DNA of 64,000 nucleotides from NCBI RefSeq assembly GCF_900130015.1, contig NZ_FQXS01000021.1, forward strand, positions 1 to 64,000. The letters are read 5' to 3'. Every line of letters begins with the position of its first letter. Position 1 is the stretch's first letter. Shown in pieces: positions 51,843-61,450 of this stretch. Source of the DNA: Desulfofustis glycolicus DSM 9705. GTDB lineage: Bacteria; Desulfobacterota; Desulfobulbia; Desulfobulbales; Desulfocapsaceae. The position numbers were made by a program, and so were the translations under genes. The notes beneath the pieces are model-generated. The model was not told the origin of the DNA. It saw nothing but the letters and a program-made list of their open reading frames with translations, and did no database searches.

Positions 51843-53020
51843 GACTCAGAAGTGTGGAGCTGGTCGGAAGAATGGTCGTCGTCGCTTTCGGTCGCGAACA
51901 ACGCCTCGATGAATTCGTCGGCATCGAAGTCGCGCAGGTCGTCGATCTTCTCACCGACGCCGATGAAGCGGATCGGCAGTTGCAACTCCCGGGTGATATT
52001 GGCGACGATGCCGCCTTTGGCGGTTCCGTCCAGTTTGGTCAGAGCGATCCCGGTTACCCCGATCGCCTCGTTGAACAGGGTGGCTTGGGAAATGCCGTTT
52101 TGGCCGGTGGTCGCGTCGATCACCAGCAGCACCTCGTGCGGTGCGTCTGGCAATTGTTTGGTGATGACGCGTTTGATCTTTTTCAATTCATCCATCAGGT
52201 TGGCGCGGGTGTGCAGGCGGCCGGCGGTGTCGATCAGGACCACGTCATAGCCCTTGCTGACGGCCATGGCCATTGCATCGAAGACCACCGAGGAGGGGTC
52301 CGCGCCCTCATGCTGGGCGATGACTCGGGCGTCGTTGCGCTCGCCCCAGATCTTCAACTGGGAGATGGCCGCCGCCCGAAAGGTGTCGGCGGCAACGAGC
52401 AGCACGGATCTGCCGGCGGCGTGGAATTTGGCCCCGATTTTGCCGATGGTGGTGGTTTTACCGACGCCGTTGACGCCGACGACCATCATCACGAACGGTC
52501 CCTGTTGCGGCATAACCAGTTCGGCAGGGCGGTTGGTGGCGGTGAGATAGGATTTCAGAGCGTCCTTGATAATATGCTTGAGCTGCTGCGGGTCGGATAG
52601 GTTGTCACGCTTGACCTGCCTGCGTGCCGTTTCCAGCAGTTCCATCGTCGTGGCGATGCCGAGGTCGGCGGTGACGAGGATCTCTTCGAGTTCGTCGAAA
52701 AGGGCGGCGTCAATCTGTTTTTTGCCGAGAAACAATTCATCGATGCGCTGGGTAAACGACTCCCTGGTTCGGGCTAGCCGCTCCGAGAGTTTTTTGAAGA
52801 TGGACGGGGACGATTTTTCGGGCTTTTCCGGGGGGACAACAGCAGCGGGAGGCTTGGTCGGAGGCGCGGTTTGCGCCACCGCCGGGTCGGTTATTTCCGG
52901 TTCTTCGATGGTTGCGTCCGGTTCTTCTCCGGGTGCGTCAGCCGGTTGCTGTCGCGAAGCATCATCTTCGGGACTGTCGGGGAAAGGGCTCTTTTTTTTC
53001 TTACGAAACCAGCCGAGCAT
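51839..53020 (-). CDS. ftsY: Signal recognition particle receptor FtsY
   Basis: A 393-residue SRP receptor GTPase. A basic start ([10 protein letters not shown]) and an acidic, proline-rich A domain (to about 75) are followed by the NG domain: [10 protein letters not shown] (G1), DTAGRLHT (G3), [10 protein letters not shown] (G4). It docks ribosome-SRP complexes to the membrane. I chose ATG 53020; the longer frame from 53077 adds 19 residues without homology. Confidence 0.97.
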   Translation of the reverse strand: MLGWFRKKKKSPFPDSPEDDASRQQPADAPGEEPDATIEEPEITDPAVAQTAPPTKPPAAVVPPEKPEKSSPSIFKKLSERLARTRESFTQRIDELFLGKKQIDAALFDELEEILVTADLGIATTMELLETARRQVKRDNLSDPQQLKHIIKDALKSYLTATNRPAELVMPQQGPFVMMVVGVNGVGKTTTIGKIGAKFHAAGRSVLLVAADTFRAAAISQLKIWGERNDARVIAQHEGADPSSVVFDAMAMAVSKGYDVVLIDTAGRLHTRANLMDELKKIKRVITKQLPDAPHEVLLVIDATTGQNGISQATLFNEAIGVTGIALTKLDGTAKGGIVANITRELQLPIRFIGVGEKIDDLRDFDADEFIEALFATESDDDHSSDQLHTSES

Positions 53021-53318
53021 ACATGTTATCCTGTAGAGGTTGATTGCCGGTCGCCTCTGTGTCGGTGCTGGAGGCACCGGACAGGCGGAACGGGCATCTC
53101 TGTCGATACCAAGTCAACACTGTATATTACGGGCTTGGCGTGCAGAACGCAACAAAAAGAGCGCGTTTGCTCGTCGTGTCGCACCATGGCGCAGAAGGCG
53201 ATCAGATTTGCATTTACACAAAATGAGTTGCTTTTCAGGTGAGCGGCATTAATGTAGAGTCGCCGTTTCAGATTGAATCGGCATTCATACACTATTCTTT
53301 GTTTCAGGAGGAAGCAGC
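53021..53318. other. Divergent region between ftsY and mrp
   Basis: No gene supported. A small hairpin GGTGCTGGAGGCACC lies near 53066. TTGCTT followed after 16 bases by TAATGT (53228-53255) is a weak mrp promoter candidate. AGGAGG precedes the mrp start. Confidence 0.3.
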
Positions 53319-54275
53319 ATGTCTCAATCATGTGATAGTAGCGGTTCGTGTGCTACCAAAGCAACCAAGGAATCGCAACAGGCGGCACTGGCCCAGCAGG
53401 ATAACGCCATCACCCGGTCGCTGGGAAAGATCAAAAACAAGATCCTGGTGATGAGCGGCAAGGGCGGCGTCGGTAAGTCCACGGTTTCCGTCAATCTGGC
53501 ACTCAGTCTTGCCCAGCAGGGCTATCAGGTCGGCCTTATGGATGTCGACATCCACGGACCCGACGTAGTGCGGATGCTCAACCTGCAGGGGACTCTCGAA
53601 GCACCGTCCGCTCCCGACGCACTGGTCCCGCCGCTGCGCTACAATGACAACCTCAAGGTCGTGTCCCTGGAATACATGATGCGCGATCGGGACGAGGCGA
53701 TCATCTGGCGTGGTCCTCTCAAGATTCAAGCGATCCGACAGTTTATCGCCGACATGGATTGGGGCGAGCTCGATTACCTGATTATCGATGCCCCTCCCGG
53801 CACCGGCGACGAGCCGTTGACGGTGGCGCAGACGATTCCGCTGGTCAAGGCGATTGTGGTGACGACGCCGCAGAAAGTGGCCTTGGCCGATGTCCGCAAA
53901 TCAATCAATTTCTGCCGCTCGGTCAATGTCGAGATCGTCGGTGTGGTCGAGAACATGTCCGGCTTCGTCTGTCCGCACTGCAATCAGACTGTCGATATCT
54001 TCAAGTCCGGCGGCGGCGAGGAAGTGGCCCGAGAGTTCGATCTGCCGTTTCTCGGCCGGGTGCCGATGGATCCGAAGGTCGTTGCTGCCGGGGATGATGG
54101 TGTGCCGTACCTCTCTACGACCACGGACAGTCCGGCGGTGCAGGCGTTTGGTGAGATCGTTGCCGCCATCGAACGGCGCCTGCCGCCGGTGGCCGCCCCA
54201 TCCCCGCTGAAGATGGCCGGTGCCGGAGCCTGTGCTTGTTCATCGGGTGGTTGCGGTTCGCAGAAAGGTTCGTGA
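53319..54275 (+). CDS. mrp: Mrp/NBP35 family iron-sulfur carrier ATPase
   Basis: A 318-residue deviant Walker A P-loop ATPase that carries 4Fe-4S clusters to target proteins. KGGVGKST is at 46-53, and the cluster-binding pair CPHC (near 223-226) is present. The N terminus has two Cys (SCDSSGSC), and the C terminus ends in a Cys-rich tail CACSSGGCGS, which may hold a further cluster; both are seen in anaerobe homologs. In this organism it would supply many iron-sulfur proteins. A family A element follows it. Confidence 0.95.
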   Translation: MSQSCDSSGSCATKATKESQQAALAQQDNAITRSLGKIKNKILVMSGKGGVGKSTVSVNLALSLAQQGYQVGLMDVDIHGPDVVRMLNLQGTLEAPSAPDALVPPLRYNDNLKVVSLEYMMRDRDEAIIWRGPLKIQAIRQFIADMDWGELDYLIIDAPPGTGDEPLTVAQTIPLVKAIVVTTPQKVALADVRKSINFCRSVNVEIVGVVENMSGFVCPHCNQTVDIFKSGGGEEVAREFDLPFLGRVPMDPKVVAAGDDGVPYLSTTTDSPAVQAFGEIVAAIERRLPPVAAPSPLKMAGAGACACSSGGCGSQKGS

Positions 54276-54348
54276 GGGACTTTCCTTTTTTCGCCGGAGA
54301 TGGCATGATAGATGCCACACTGCGATGGGTGTCAACCTGCAAACCAAT

Positions 54349-54489
54349 GGGGAGCTTGGAAACATCGGAATTTCGACCAAAATCGAGGCGCGCAAGATAA
54401 TTTCTACCGCAGGCATAGATGATATTCCGAGGATAAAATTTGATTGCGCAACGATGAGACCGGGCGGAATGGCAATTTTCAAGGTTCCC
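54349..54489 (+). repeat. Family A palindromic element, copy A4
   Basis: About 141 bp between mrp and the MBL gene. Ends GGGGAGCTTGGAAAC and CAATTTTCAAGGTTCCC. AAT flanks both sides. It ends 19 bases before the MBL hydrolase start. Confidence 0.85.
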
Positions 54490-54508
54490 CAATGATGATC
54501 GGATTATT

Positions 54509-55138
54509 ATGAAAGTGGAACAGCATATTGTCGGAATGATGGGGGTCTGCTGTTATGTGCTCAGCTGTGAGAAAACCGGCAAAGCGGCCATTGTCGATCC
54601 CGGCGGCGACGAGGACCGGGTGCTGGCCGCGGTCGACCGGGCCGGGCTCGAGGTCGTGTCGATCATTGCCACCCACGGTCACCCCGATCATGTCTGCGGC
54701 AATCGCCGGATCAAAGAGGCGACCGGCGCCCAAATCATCATGCACGCGGCCGACGACGATTTCTTCAATCAGCCCAATATCAAGAATTATTTCTCGATGC
54801 TCGGGCTCGAGGAATCGCCGCAGGCCGATCGGCGTGTCACCGACGGCGATGTGATCACCATCGGTGAAGAATCCCTGCAGGTTATCCACACGCCGGGCCA
54901 CACCCCCGGCGGTATGTGTCTCTATAACCCGCCCGATCTGCTCACCGGTGACACGCTCTTTGTCGGCGGCATCGGGCGGACCGATTTTCCCGGCGGCTCG
55001 CATAACGAACTGATCGCTTCCATCGTCGAAAAATTGCTCGTCCTGCCCCCCGAGACCGTTGTCTGGCCGGGCCACGGTTACGGCGGTAGCCGTTCGACCA
55101 TCGTGGAAGAACACCGCTCCAACCCCTACCTCAGATAA
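54509..55138 (+). CDS. MBL-fold metallo-hydrolase, glyoxalase II-like
   Basis: A 209-residue metallo-beta-lactamase fold hydrolase. The metal site motif THGHPDH (60-66) is followed by His in HTPGHTPGG, Asp in LTGDTLF, and a C-terminal His in GHG. The length and [13 protein letters not shown] match the short glyoxalase II-like group found widely in anaerobes. The true substrate (thioester, persulfide or other) is uncertain. Ten bases separate it from selB. Confidence 0.85.
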   Translation: MKVEQHIVGMMGVCCYVLSCEKTGKAAIVDPGGDEDRVLAAVDRAGLEVVSIIATHGHPDHVCGNRRIKEATGAQIIMHAADDDFFNQPNIKNYFSMLGLEESPQADRRVTDGDVITIGEESLQVIHTPGHTPGGMCLYNPPDLLTGDTLFVGGIGRTDFPGGSHNELIASIVEKLLVLPPETVVWPGHGYGGSRSTIVEEHRSNPYLR

Positions 55139-55148
55139 CCGCTTTTCC

Positions 55149-57080
55149 ATGCGTGAAATTGTTCTCGGGACCGCCGGCCATGTCGACCACGGTAAAACCA
55201 GTTTCATCCGTGCGCTGACCGGCATCGAGACCGATCGGCTGAAAGAGGAGAAGAAGCGGGGCATCACCATCGAACTGGGCTTTGCCTACCTTGATCTGCC
55301 GTGCGGACACCGTATCGGTATCGTCGATGTGCCGGGCCACGAGCGTTTTGTCAAAAACATGGTGGCCGGGGTTACCGGCATGGACCTGCTCGCCTTTGTC
55401 ATTGCGGCCGATGAAGGGATCATGCCGCAGACCCGGGAGCATTTCGATATCTGCCGGCTGCTCGGGGTTGATGAAGGATTCGTGGTGATCACCAAAAAGG
55501 ATCTGGTCGACGAGGACTGGCTGGAGATGGTCATCGAGGAGGTTGACGATTTCTGCCGCGGCAGTTTTCTTGAAGGGGCGCCGATTGTCACGGTCTCATC
55601 GGTCAGTGGCGAAGGGCTCGATCAGGTGATCGACATTATCGATCAGTTTGTCCGGCAGCACCAGTTCACCGAGGCCTTCGGGCCGTTTCGGCTACCCATC
55701 GACCGGGTTTTTGCGATGAAGGGCTTTGGCGCCGTCGTAACCGGCACGTCGATTTCCGGCCGCACCGCGCTCGGCGACGAACTGCGCCTCTATCCCGGCG
55801 ACCGTAGCGCCAAGGTGCGCGGTATCCAGGTGCATTCCCGGACGGTGGACGTGGTCGAGGCGGGGCATCGCACGGCGATCAACCTCCAGGGAACCGAACT
55901 GGAAGAGATCAGTCGCGGCATGGTGCTGGCCACGCCGGGGTGTCTCGAAGCAAATTTCATGCTCGACTGCTCATTGTTCTATCTGCCGGCCAACCAGAAA
56001 CCGCTCAAGCATCGCACCCGGGTACGCGTCCACCTCGGTACCGCCGAGCTGACCGGCCGGGTTTCCCTGCTGACCGCCGATGAAATTAAGCCCGGCGAGG
56101 AGCTGCCGGTGCAACTCCTGCTGGAGGAACCGGTCGCAGTCTGGCCGGGCGATCGCTACGTTATCCGCAGCTATTCGCCGGTGGTGACCATCGGCGGCGG
56201 CGAGGTGCTCGGCAGTCAGGCGCCGAAAAAACGCAAGCGGTTGGCGGAAAAAGACCGTGCCTACAATGAATCGGTGTTTCAGATCCTGCAGCACGGCAGC
56301 GTTGAGGACAGGCTGCTGCTCTTTCTGAAAGAGGCCTGGACCATCGGACTGACGTTTGACCAATTGGCGGTCCGGCTCGGGATATTCGGCAAGCAGCTGA
56401 CGAAACTGCTCGGCGTGCCGTTGTCGGCCAAACGCATCGTTGTCGTCGATTCGGCGGCGCAGCGCTACCTGGCAAAGGAAGCCGCGGACGATGTGACCGC
56501 GACCATCGTCTCTTCGCTGACCGCCTACCACCAGTCCCATCCGTTGAAAAACGGCCTCTCCAAGGAAGAGGTGCGCTCCGGGTTCAAGAGCCATGTCAAC
56601 CCGAAGGTGTTCAACTATTGTTTAAACGAGCTGTTGCGCAAAAATGTGGTGGTGCAGGAAGAATCGGTGATTCGCCTGGCCGGCCACCAGGTGGCGCTGA
56701 AGGCCGACGAGAAACAGCTGCGGAGCGACCTGCAGGCCTGGTACCGCCAACGCGGCCTGATGACCCCGACCGTCAAGGAAACGTACGAGCGCTTCGCCGA
56801 CTACCCGGCCGAGCTGGTCAAGAGTGTGATCGATCTGTTGCTCAAGGACGGCACCCTGATGAAGGTCAGCGAGGCGCTGTACTTCGATGCCGCCCAGTTG
56901 CAGGATCTGCAGGAGAAGGTAACGGCCCATCTGCGGGAACACGGAGAGATCGACGCCCCCGGCTTCAAGGAGCTGAGCGGCCTGACCAGAAAGTTCTCCA
57001 TCCCGATCCTCGAGTACCTGGATCGGATCAAATTGACCATCAGGATCGGCGATAAGCGGGTCCTGCGCAAGAAGGGCTGA
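55149..57080 (+). CDS. selB: Selenocysteine-specific elongation factor SelB
   Basis: A 643-residue GTPase that brings Sec-tRNA to UGA codons marked by a SECIS hairpin. An EF-Tu-like G domain ([35 protein letters not shown]) and beta-barrel domains are followed by winged helices from about 400 that bind SECIS RNA. The start at 55149 matches homologs; the longer frame inside the upstream gene is rejected. The organism must also have selA, selC and selD elsewhere, and selenoproteins. I saw no clear in-frame UGA selenoprotein in this window. Confidence 0.96.
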   Translation: MREIVLGTAGHVDHGKTSFIRALTGIETDRLKEEKKRGITIELGFAYLDLPCGHRIGIVDVPGHERFVKNMVAGVTGMDLLAFVIAADEGIMPQTREHFDICRLLGVDEGFVVITKKDLVDEDWLEMVIEEVDDFCRGSFLEGAPIVTVSSVSGEGLDQVIDIIDQFVRQHQFTEAFGPFRLPIDRVFAMKGFGAVVTGTSISGRTALGDELRLYPGDRSAKVRGIQVHSRTVDVVEAGHRTAINLQGTELEEISRGMVLATPGCLEANFMLDCSLFYLPANQKPLKHRTRVRVHLGTAELTGRVSLLTADEIKPGEELPVQLLLEEPVAVWPGDRYVIRSYSPVVTIGGGEVLGSQAPKKRKRLAEKDRAYNESVFQILQHGSVEDRLLLFLKEAWTIGLTFDQLAVRLGIFGKQLTKLLGVPLSAKRIVVVDSAAQRYLAKEAADDVTATIVSSLTAYHQSHPLKNGLSKEEVRSGFKSHVNPKVFNYCLNELLRKNVVVQEESVIRLAGHQVALKADEKQLRSDLQAWYRQRGLMTPTVKETYERFADYPAELVKSVIDLLLKDGTLMKVSEALYFDAAQLQDLQEKVTAHLREHGEIDAPGFKELSGLTRKFSIPILEYLDRIKLTIRIGDKRVLRKKG

Positions 57081-57105
57081 TTCGGCCATCAAGCAGCAGT
57101 GCCGT

Positions 57106-58506
57106 TTACGATTCTTCGTTTCGCCACACGATGGCCAACACTCGTCTGGTCTGCTCGCTTATCCTGACTCGATCACTAATGACCAACCCGGGGATGGCGA
57201 CGATGTCCGGGCCGCAGGCGAGGACCGGATAGCGGTGCCGCCGGTGGCGCGGTATCTTGCGGTCGCTGAGCAAACGATTGACCTTCTTGCTGCCCGGCGC
57301 TCCGATCGGCACGAATCGTTCGCCGGCGGCCGGGGCCCGGAGAACCAGCGGAAACGGGGCAAGATCACCATCGATCAGCAGCGTTCCACCATCGGGTGTC
57401 CCCGGCGCTGGTGCCAGCGCCAGTTCGATCGAGGCGGCGTGGTGGGGGAGCGGGTAGATACCCGGGCCGTCAAGTGTCAGCACCGCTCCGAAGCTGTCAG
57501 GGTGACCGTGTCCCGGTTGCCTGGTGTGTGTTGAAAAGACCATGGTCTGTCCAATTTTTCGGGCACGGATGGTACCGGGCAGGTCGAGGCGGGCGCCGTC
57601 TTTTCCCGAGGCAATGCACTGCAGCAGATCCTCGATGTGTCGGAAACTCGGCCTGCTGCCGCTCTGCCAGCAGATCTTTTCCAGCAGCCGTCGCTGCAGG
57701 GCCCGGTGCAGGTCGTTGAAGGGTGCCAGCGAAAGAGTGAATCCGGCGGCAGCTGTCCCGGATACCAGATCACCATAGTGGCTGTCGACAATGAGGCGCA
57801 GATAATCGTCATCACCGGAACAAATCGCCGCCATGCTGCGCAGGGTTTTCCTGATTGCGCTGTTGTACCCCCGTTCCAGCAACGGCAACAGCTCGAGGCG
57901 CACCCGGTTACGCAGAAAGCGTGTCGAGAGGTTGCTGCTGTCGACGGTTGAAGCGATGCCGCGTGCATGTAGATAGCTCGCCAGTTCCTGTTTGCTGACG
58001 CCGAGCAGCGGGCGAATGATGCGGCCGTTTTTCCAGGCCATGCCGGCCAGTCCCTGGAGGCCGGTGCCCCTGATCAATCTGATCAACACTTCCTCGGCCT
58101 GATCGTCGCTGGTATGACCGACGGCAATCGATTCGGCGTCGCAGGCTGATCGCACCTGTTCCAGGGCCCGGTAGCGAAGTCGCCGGCCACAGGCCTCGAG
58201 GGATTCGCCGCTGCGCTGCCGCTCCTTTCTCACGTCGATCGCGACAATGCGGCAATCCTGCGCCAGCCACCGGCAGTGGTCTTCGACCAGCCGCTGCTCA
58301 TGGATTGTTTCTTCCGGACGTAGACCGTGGTCGACATAGACTGCCGTCAACCGGCAGCCGGGCAACAGGTCGGCGAGCAGGTGGAGCAGGGCGACCGAGT
58401 CGCTGCCGCCGGAAACACCAACGACCAGGTGCGCATCGGCGGTGACCAGCCGGTGGTGACTGATCGCTTGCCGGACAGCGGCGTGGAGGGGCGTGCTTGT
58501 CGTCAT
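57106..58506 (-). CDS. tilS: tRNA(Ile)-lysidine synthase
   Basis: A 466-residue enzyme that converts C34 of the CAU-anticodon tRNA-Ile to lysidine. The PP-loop is SGGSDS (32-37), followed by YVDHGLRPEE, GHTSDDQAEEVLIRLIRG and a two-part C-terminal domain with the TilS C-terminal phrase KIPRHRRHRYPVL. It is convergent with selB (25 bases apart) and divergent from the response regulator. Confidence 0.95.
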   Translation of the reverse strand: MTTSTPLHAAVRQAISHHRLVTADAHLVVGVSGGSDSVALLHLLADLLPGCRLTAVYVDHGLRPEETIHEQRLVEDHCRWLAQDCRIVAIDVRKERQRSGESLEACGRRLRYRALEQVRSACDAESIAVGHTSDDQAEEVLIRLIRGTGLQGLAGMAWKNGRIIRPLLGVSKQELASYLHARGIASTVDSSNLSTRFLRNRVRLELLPLLERGYNSAIRKTLRSMAAICSGDDDYLRLIVDSHYGDLVSGTAAAGFTLSLAPFNDLHRALQRRLLEKICWQSGSRPSFRHIEDLLQCIASGKDGARLDLPGTIRARKIGQTMVFSTHTRQPGHGHPDSFGAVLTLDGPGIYPLPHHAASIELALAPAPGTPDGGTLLIDGDLAPFPLVLRAPAAGERFVPIGAPGSKKVNRLLSDRKIPRHRRHRYPVLACGPDIVAIPGLVISDRVRISEQTRRVLAIVWRNEES

Positions 58507-58545
58507 GGCGTTGATGGCATCAAAAAGTCCGATTTGGTGAGCTTT

Positions 58546-58575
58546 TTGTTTGCTTTGCGAAATCTTTGGTATACC
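58546..58575 (+). promoter_or_regulatory. Possible promoter of the response regulator - Hpt pair
   Basis: TTGTTT, 18-base spacer, TATACC, about 80-110 bases before the response regulator start. The match is moderate. Confidence 0.35.
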
Positions 58576-58653
58576 ATACGGAAAAGGTGCCGCTGGCGCA
58601 ACAGACCTTTTCGTCCGCCTCAGCGTGGTTGGTTTGTCACGGGATCGTCAGTC

Positions 58654-59055
58654 ATGTTGAAGATACTGGTCGTTGAAGACGAATTTATCAGCCGCACCCT
58701 GCTCATCGAGATGATGGCCACTTACGGGATCTGTCACGTTGCGGTCGATGGCCGGGAGGCGATGGATGTGCTGCGCCGGTCGTTCGAGCATGGCGAACGC
58801 TACGATCTGGTCTGCCTCGATATTATGATGCCCGAGATGGACGGACAGGAAGTCCTCACCGAAATCAGGACGATGGAGCGGCAGCTTGGTCTGTCCGGCC
58901 GTCAAGCCACCAAGGTGATCATGACGACGGCGCTGACCGATTCGCAGAGCATCATGAAGGCCTTTGCCGAAGGGCATTGTGAAGCCTATCTGACCAAACC
59001 GATCGATCGCTCCAAGCTGATCGCCACGCTGCGTGACCTGAACCTTATCGAATGA
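58654..59055 (+). CDS. Single-domain response regulator
   Basis: A 133-residue CheY-like receiver without output domain. Acidic pocket Glu8-Asp9-Glu10, phosphoacceptor Asp56 (LDIMMPEMDG), switch Thr92 and Lys115 (LTKPID). The start at 58654 matches the beginning of the fold; the longer frame is not supported. The Hpt gene follows after 3 bases, so the two likely form a phosphorelay step. No kinase is adjacent. Confidence 0.93.
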   Translation: MLKILVVEDEFISRTLLIEMMATYGICHVAVDGREAMDVLRRSFEHGERYDLVCLDIMMPEMDGQEVLTEIRTMERQLGLSGRQATKVIMTTALTDSQSIMKAFAEGHCEAYLTKPIDRSKLIATLRDLNLIE

Positions 59056-59058
59056 GCC

Positions 59059-59391
59059 ATGACCGACAGATTCAGACAGGAACGGATCAAGAACTATCTG
59101 CTCAACCAGTTCAATCTTCCCGCCGAACAGATCGAAACCATGATTCCCGGCTTTATCACCTCGCTGGCGGACCATCTGGCAAAGCTCGAGGAGGCCTTTC
59201 ACGGCGGAGATCTAGAAAAACTCGGTAGAGCCGGGCACACTATCAAGGGCGCCCTGCTCAATCTCGGCCTCCACGAGTGTGCCGATCTTGCCTACGAGAT
59301 CGAAAAGAAAGGCAAGAAGCAGCAGGGCGACAGCGAGCTGGAACGACTCTTCGTGACGCTGCGCGATACCCTGCAGCCCTATCTCCAGTAA
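59059..59391 (+). CDS. Hpt-domain phosphotransfer protein
   Basis: A 110-residue helical protein with the phosphohistidine motif AGHTIKGALLNLG (His60). The helix arrangement before and after fits a stand-alone Hpt domain. It lies 3 bases after the response regulator gene and probably exchanges phosphate with it or with a hybrid kinase encoded elsewhere. Confidence 0.9.
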   Translation: MTDRFRQERIKNYLLNQFNLPAEQIETMIPGFITSLADHLAKLEEAFHGGDLEKLGRAGHTIKGALLNLGLHECADLAYEIEKKGKKQQGDSELERLFVTLRDTLQPYLQ

Positions 59392-59399
59392 CTTCCTTG

Positions 59400-59560
59400 G
59401 TCGGGATTCGCAACGAACAAAAAAATCGGTGCCTGTGGACGGATGGACTGGTCGGTCCTGCCTCCGGCTGCTGCGCTGCGGCCTGATTCTCCGGCCCGCC
59501 GGGCCTACGCGATGCAGCCTCCGGCAGCACCGACCAGCCCGGGCAACTTCATTCTTTTTA
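59400..59560 (-). repeat. Family B palindromic element, copy B6
   Basis: Core 59448-59537, arms CTGGTCGGTCCTGC and GCAGCACCGACCAG (one mismatch). Internal block GGCCCGCCGGGCC. The flank CGCAACGAACAAAAAAATCG is the reverse complement of the right flank of B1 and B3. It lies between the Hpt gene and mpl, whose genes converge. Confidence 0.8.
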
Positions 59561-59628
59561 AAAACAGCTCTGCGAATTACCCTCGATTGATCCGCCGAAC
59601 TGGCGATAGCGATGCTGTACTCTCTTCG

Positions 59629-61080
59629 CTACCGCTCGGCCAGCACGGCCAGCAATCTTCGGTGGATATCGTCGAAGCCGCCGTTCGATAGAATAGCAAT
59701 CACGTCGCCCGGTCGGGCGATCTCCCCGAGCCGAGTCAGGATCGCATCGGTGTCGGCGCAGGCGACGGCCTTACCGCCGTTCCGGTCGATCTCGTCGGCG
59801 AGGAGCGCCGCGGAGAGTCGGTCCAACCGGTCGGTTTCCTTGAGGATCGGCGGTTCTTTGATAATCGCCAGGTGGGCTGCGCCAAACGAGGCCGCGTACG
59901 CTTGTTGAAAGAGTGAGCGCCGCGATGAGTTGGAGCGCGGCTCAAATACCGCGATCAGGCGGCGGTCACCATAGGCTTGTCGCAACGCGATCAGGGTCTC
60001 TCGGACGGCCGTCGGGTGATGGGCAAAGTCGTCGATAACGATGATATCGTCGACGACGCCGCGGATTTCCTGGCGCCGTCTGACTCCTTTGAAGGCGTTG
60101 CAGCCGGCGAGCAGCGCGGTCCGGTCGAGGCCGAGGTGGGACATAACCGCCACCGCAGCAGTCGCGTTGAGGCAATTGTGCAGGCCCGGTTGGTGGATGG
60201 TCATGTCGGCGAACAGTGCATCTCCTCGGTAGAGTTGGAAGCTCGTTTTTTCCGGCTTCTGATCGATGACGCCGATCCGCCAGTCACGACCTACTTGCCG
60301 GCCGTAGCTCTGCACCGGGCAGCGGGCCGAGGCAGCGATCTCGGCGACTACCGGGTCGTCAAGATTGGCCACCAGCAAACCGTGTTGCGGCAGCAGGGAG
60401 ACGAAGCGGTGAAATGAGTGCTTGATCGCCTCGAGGTCGGCAAAGATGTCGGCATGATCGAATTCGATTGAGGTGATCACCGCCACTTCCGGACGGTAGT
60501 GGAGAAACTTTGATCCTTTATCGAAAAAAGCAGTGTCGTATTCATCACCTTCGATGACGAAAACCGGCCCCCCGCCTAACCGGTAATTTGACCCAAAGTC
60601 CTGAACGATGCCGCCGATCAAAAATCCGGGATCGGCGCCGGCCGTATGCAGCGCTGCGGCGAGCAGTGAAGCGGTCGTCGTCTTGCCGTGGGTGCCGGCG
60701 ATCACCAGCGGCCGCCGGGAGGCGAGAAACAGCGTGGCGACGGCCTGCGGCATGGACAGATAGGGCAGGCCGGCATCAGCCAGTGCTCGGGCTTCCGGAT
60801 TGTCCCGGCTGATCACGTTGCCGACGACGACCAGGTCCGGACGGTGGCTGAGGTTTTCCGGTTGGTAGCCGGCAGCTACTTCGATGTCGAGCCGGTCGAG
60901 CAAGTCCGACATCGGCGGGTAGAGCGGATTATCCGATCCGCTGACCCGATAGCCCCGTTCGCTCAGCATGCCGGCCAAAGCGGCCATGGCGGTGCCGCCG
61001 ATGCCCATCAGGTGGATCGATTGCACCGTTGCCGGCAACCGGTTCAACGCCGGGTCGAGCAGGTGCGTTGTTTCAGTCAC
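59629..61080 (-). CDS. mpl: Murein peptide ligase Mpl
   Basis: A 483-residue Mur-ligase-family enzyme that attaches recycled L-Ala-gamma-D-Glu-meso-DAP peptide to UDP-MurNAc. N-terminal IHLMGIGGTAMAALAGML, ATP-binding AGTHGKTTT (128-136), IEGDEYDTAFFDKGSKF, and the C-terminal DDFAHHPTAV. The GDEYDTAFFD sequence distinguishes Mpl from MurC. It begins with GTG at 61080, inside the last 8 bases of the preceding small gene. It fits with NamZ and the MurU-AmgK-like fusion in wall recycling. Confidence 0.93.
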   Translation of the reverse strand: MTETTHLLDPALNRLPATVQSIHLMGIGGTAMAALAGMLSERGYRVSGSDNPLYPPMSDLLDRLDIEVAAGYQPENLSHRPDLVVVGNVISRDNPEARALADAGLPYLSMPQAVATLFLASRRPLVIAGTHGKTTTASLLAAALHTAGADPGFLIGGIVQDFGSNYRLGGGPVFVIEGDEYDTAFFDKGSKFLHYRPEVAVITSIEFDHADIFADLEAIKHSFHRFVSLLPQHGLLVANLDDPVVAEIAASARCPVQSYGRQVGRDWRIGVIDQKPEKTSFQLYRGDALFADMTIHQPGLHNCLNATAAVAVMSHLGLDRTALLAGCNAFKGVRRRQEIRGVVDDIIVIDDFAHHPTAVRETLIALRQAYGDRRLIAVFEPRSNSSRRSLFQQAYAASFGAAHLAIIKEPPILKETDRLDRLSAALLADEIDRNGGKAVACADTDAILTRLGEIARPGDVIAILSNGGFDDIHRRLLAVLAER

Positions 61081-61258
61081 CTTTGCCCACCGTTTCGGCG
61101 ATGGTGGTGTGGATGGCCTTGAAGGTCTCGTCGAAGGTGGCCGGGGTCAAGCGGCCGACCTCGATAAACTTGACGGCGATCTCCTTGGCGATCTTGAGCA
61201 CGGTGTCGTCCGATACCGGCGCGTCTCGCCGGTCCTGACGTTCTTTTTTCGGATCCAT
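61073..61258 (-). CDS. Conserved 61-residue protein coupled to mpl, unknown function
   Basis: A 61-residue protein from ATG 61258 (GGAGG upstream), overlapping mpl by 8 bases. After a charged start (MDPKKERQDRRDAP) there is one likely helical region, VLKIAKEIAVKFIEVGRLT, and ATFDETFKAIHTTIAETVG. I recall similar short proteins in other deltaproteobacteria but no known role. No membrane segment or metal motif is visible. The longer frame starting at 61426 is not supported. Confidence 0.75.
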   Translation of the reverse strand: MDPKKERQDRRDAPVSDDTVLKIAKEIAVKFIEVGRLTPATFDETFKAIHTTIAETVGKGD

Positions 61259-61450
61259 GGCTGCCTCCACGGGCGTTCTGATACAAAGCGTGGTTATTCG
61301 CGGGCGGGGGACCACTATGCCGGCTGTCCATCCGCCGTTATGCCGGCAAAAGCGCCTCTGCTGCCGGAAGAAGGCCAATTCGTCACAGAGCAGCAGAGGC
61401 GTGGGCCGACGGAAAGAACCGGTCAAGCCCTCCCCGCTCGGAGTCGTCAG

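Noticed and set aside
8803-59560. Family B repeats as a CRISPR array or as tRNA-like genes
   Set aside because: Copies are kilobases apart with no spacers, and no cloverleaf or CCA-like end is visible.
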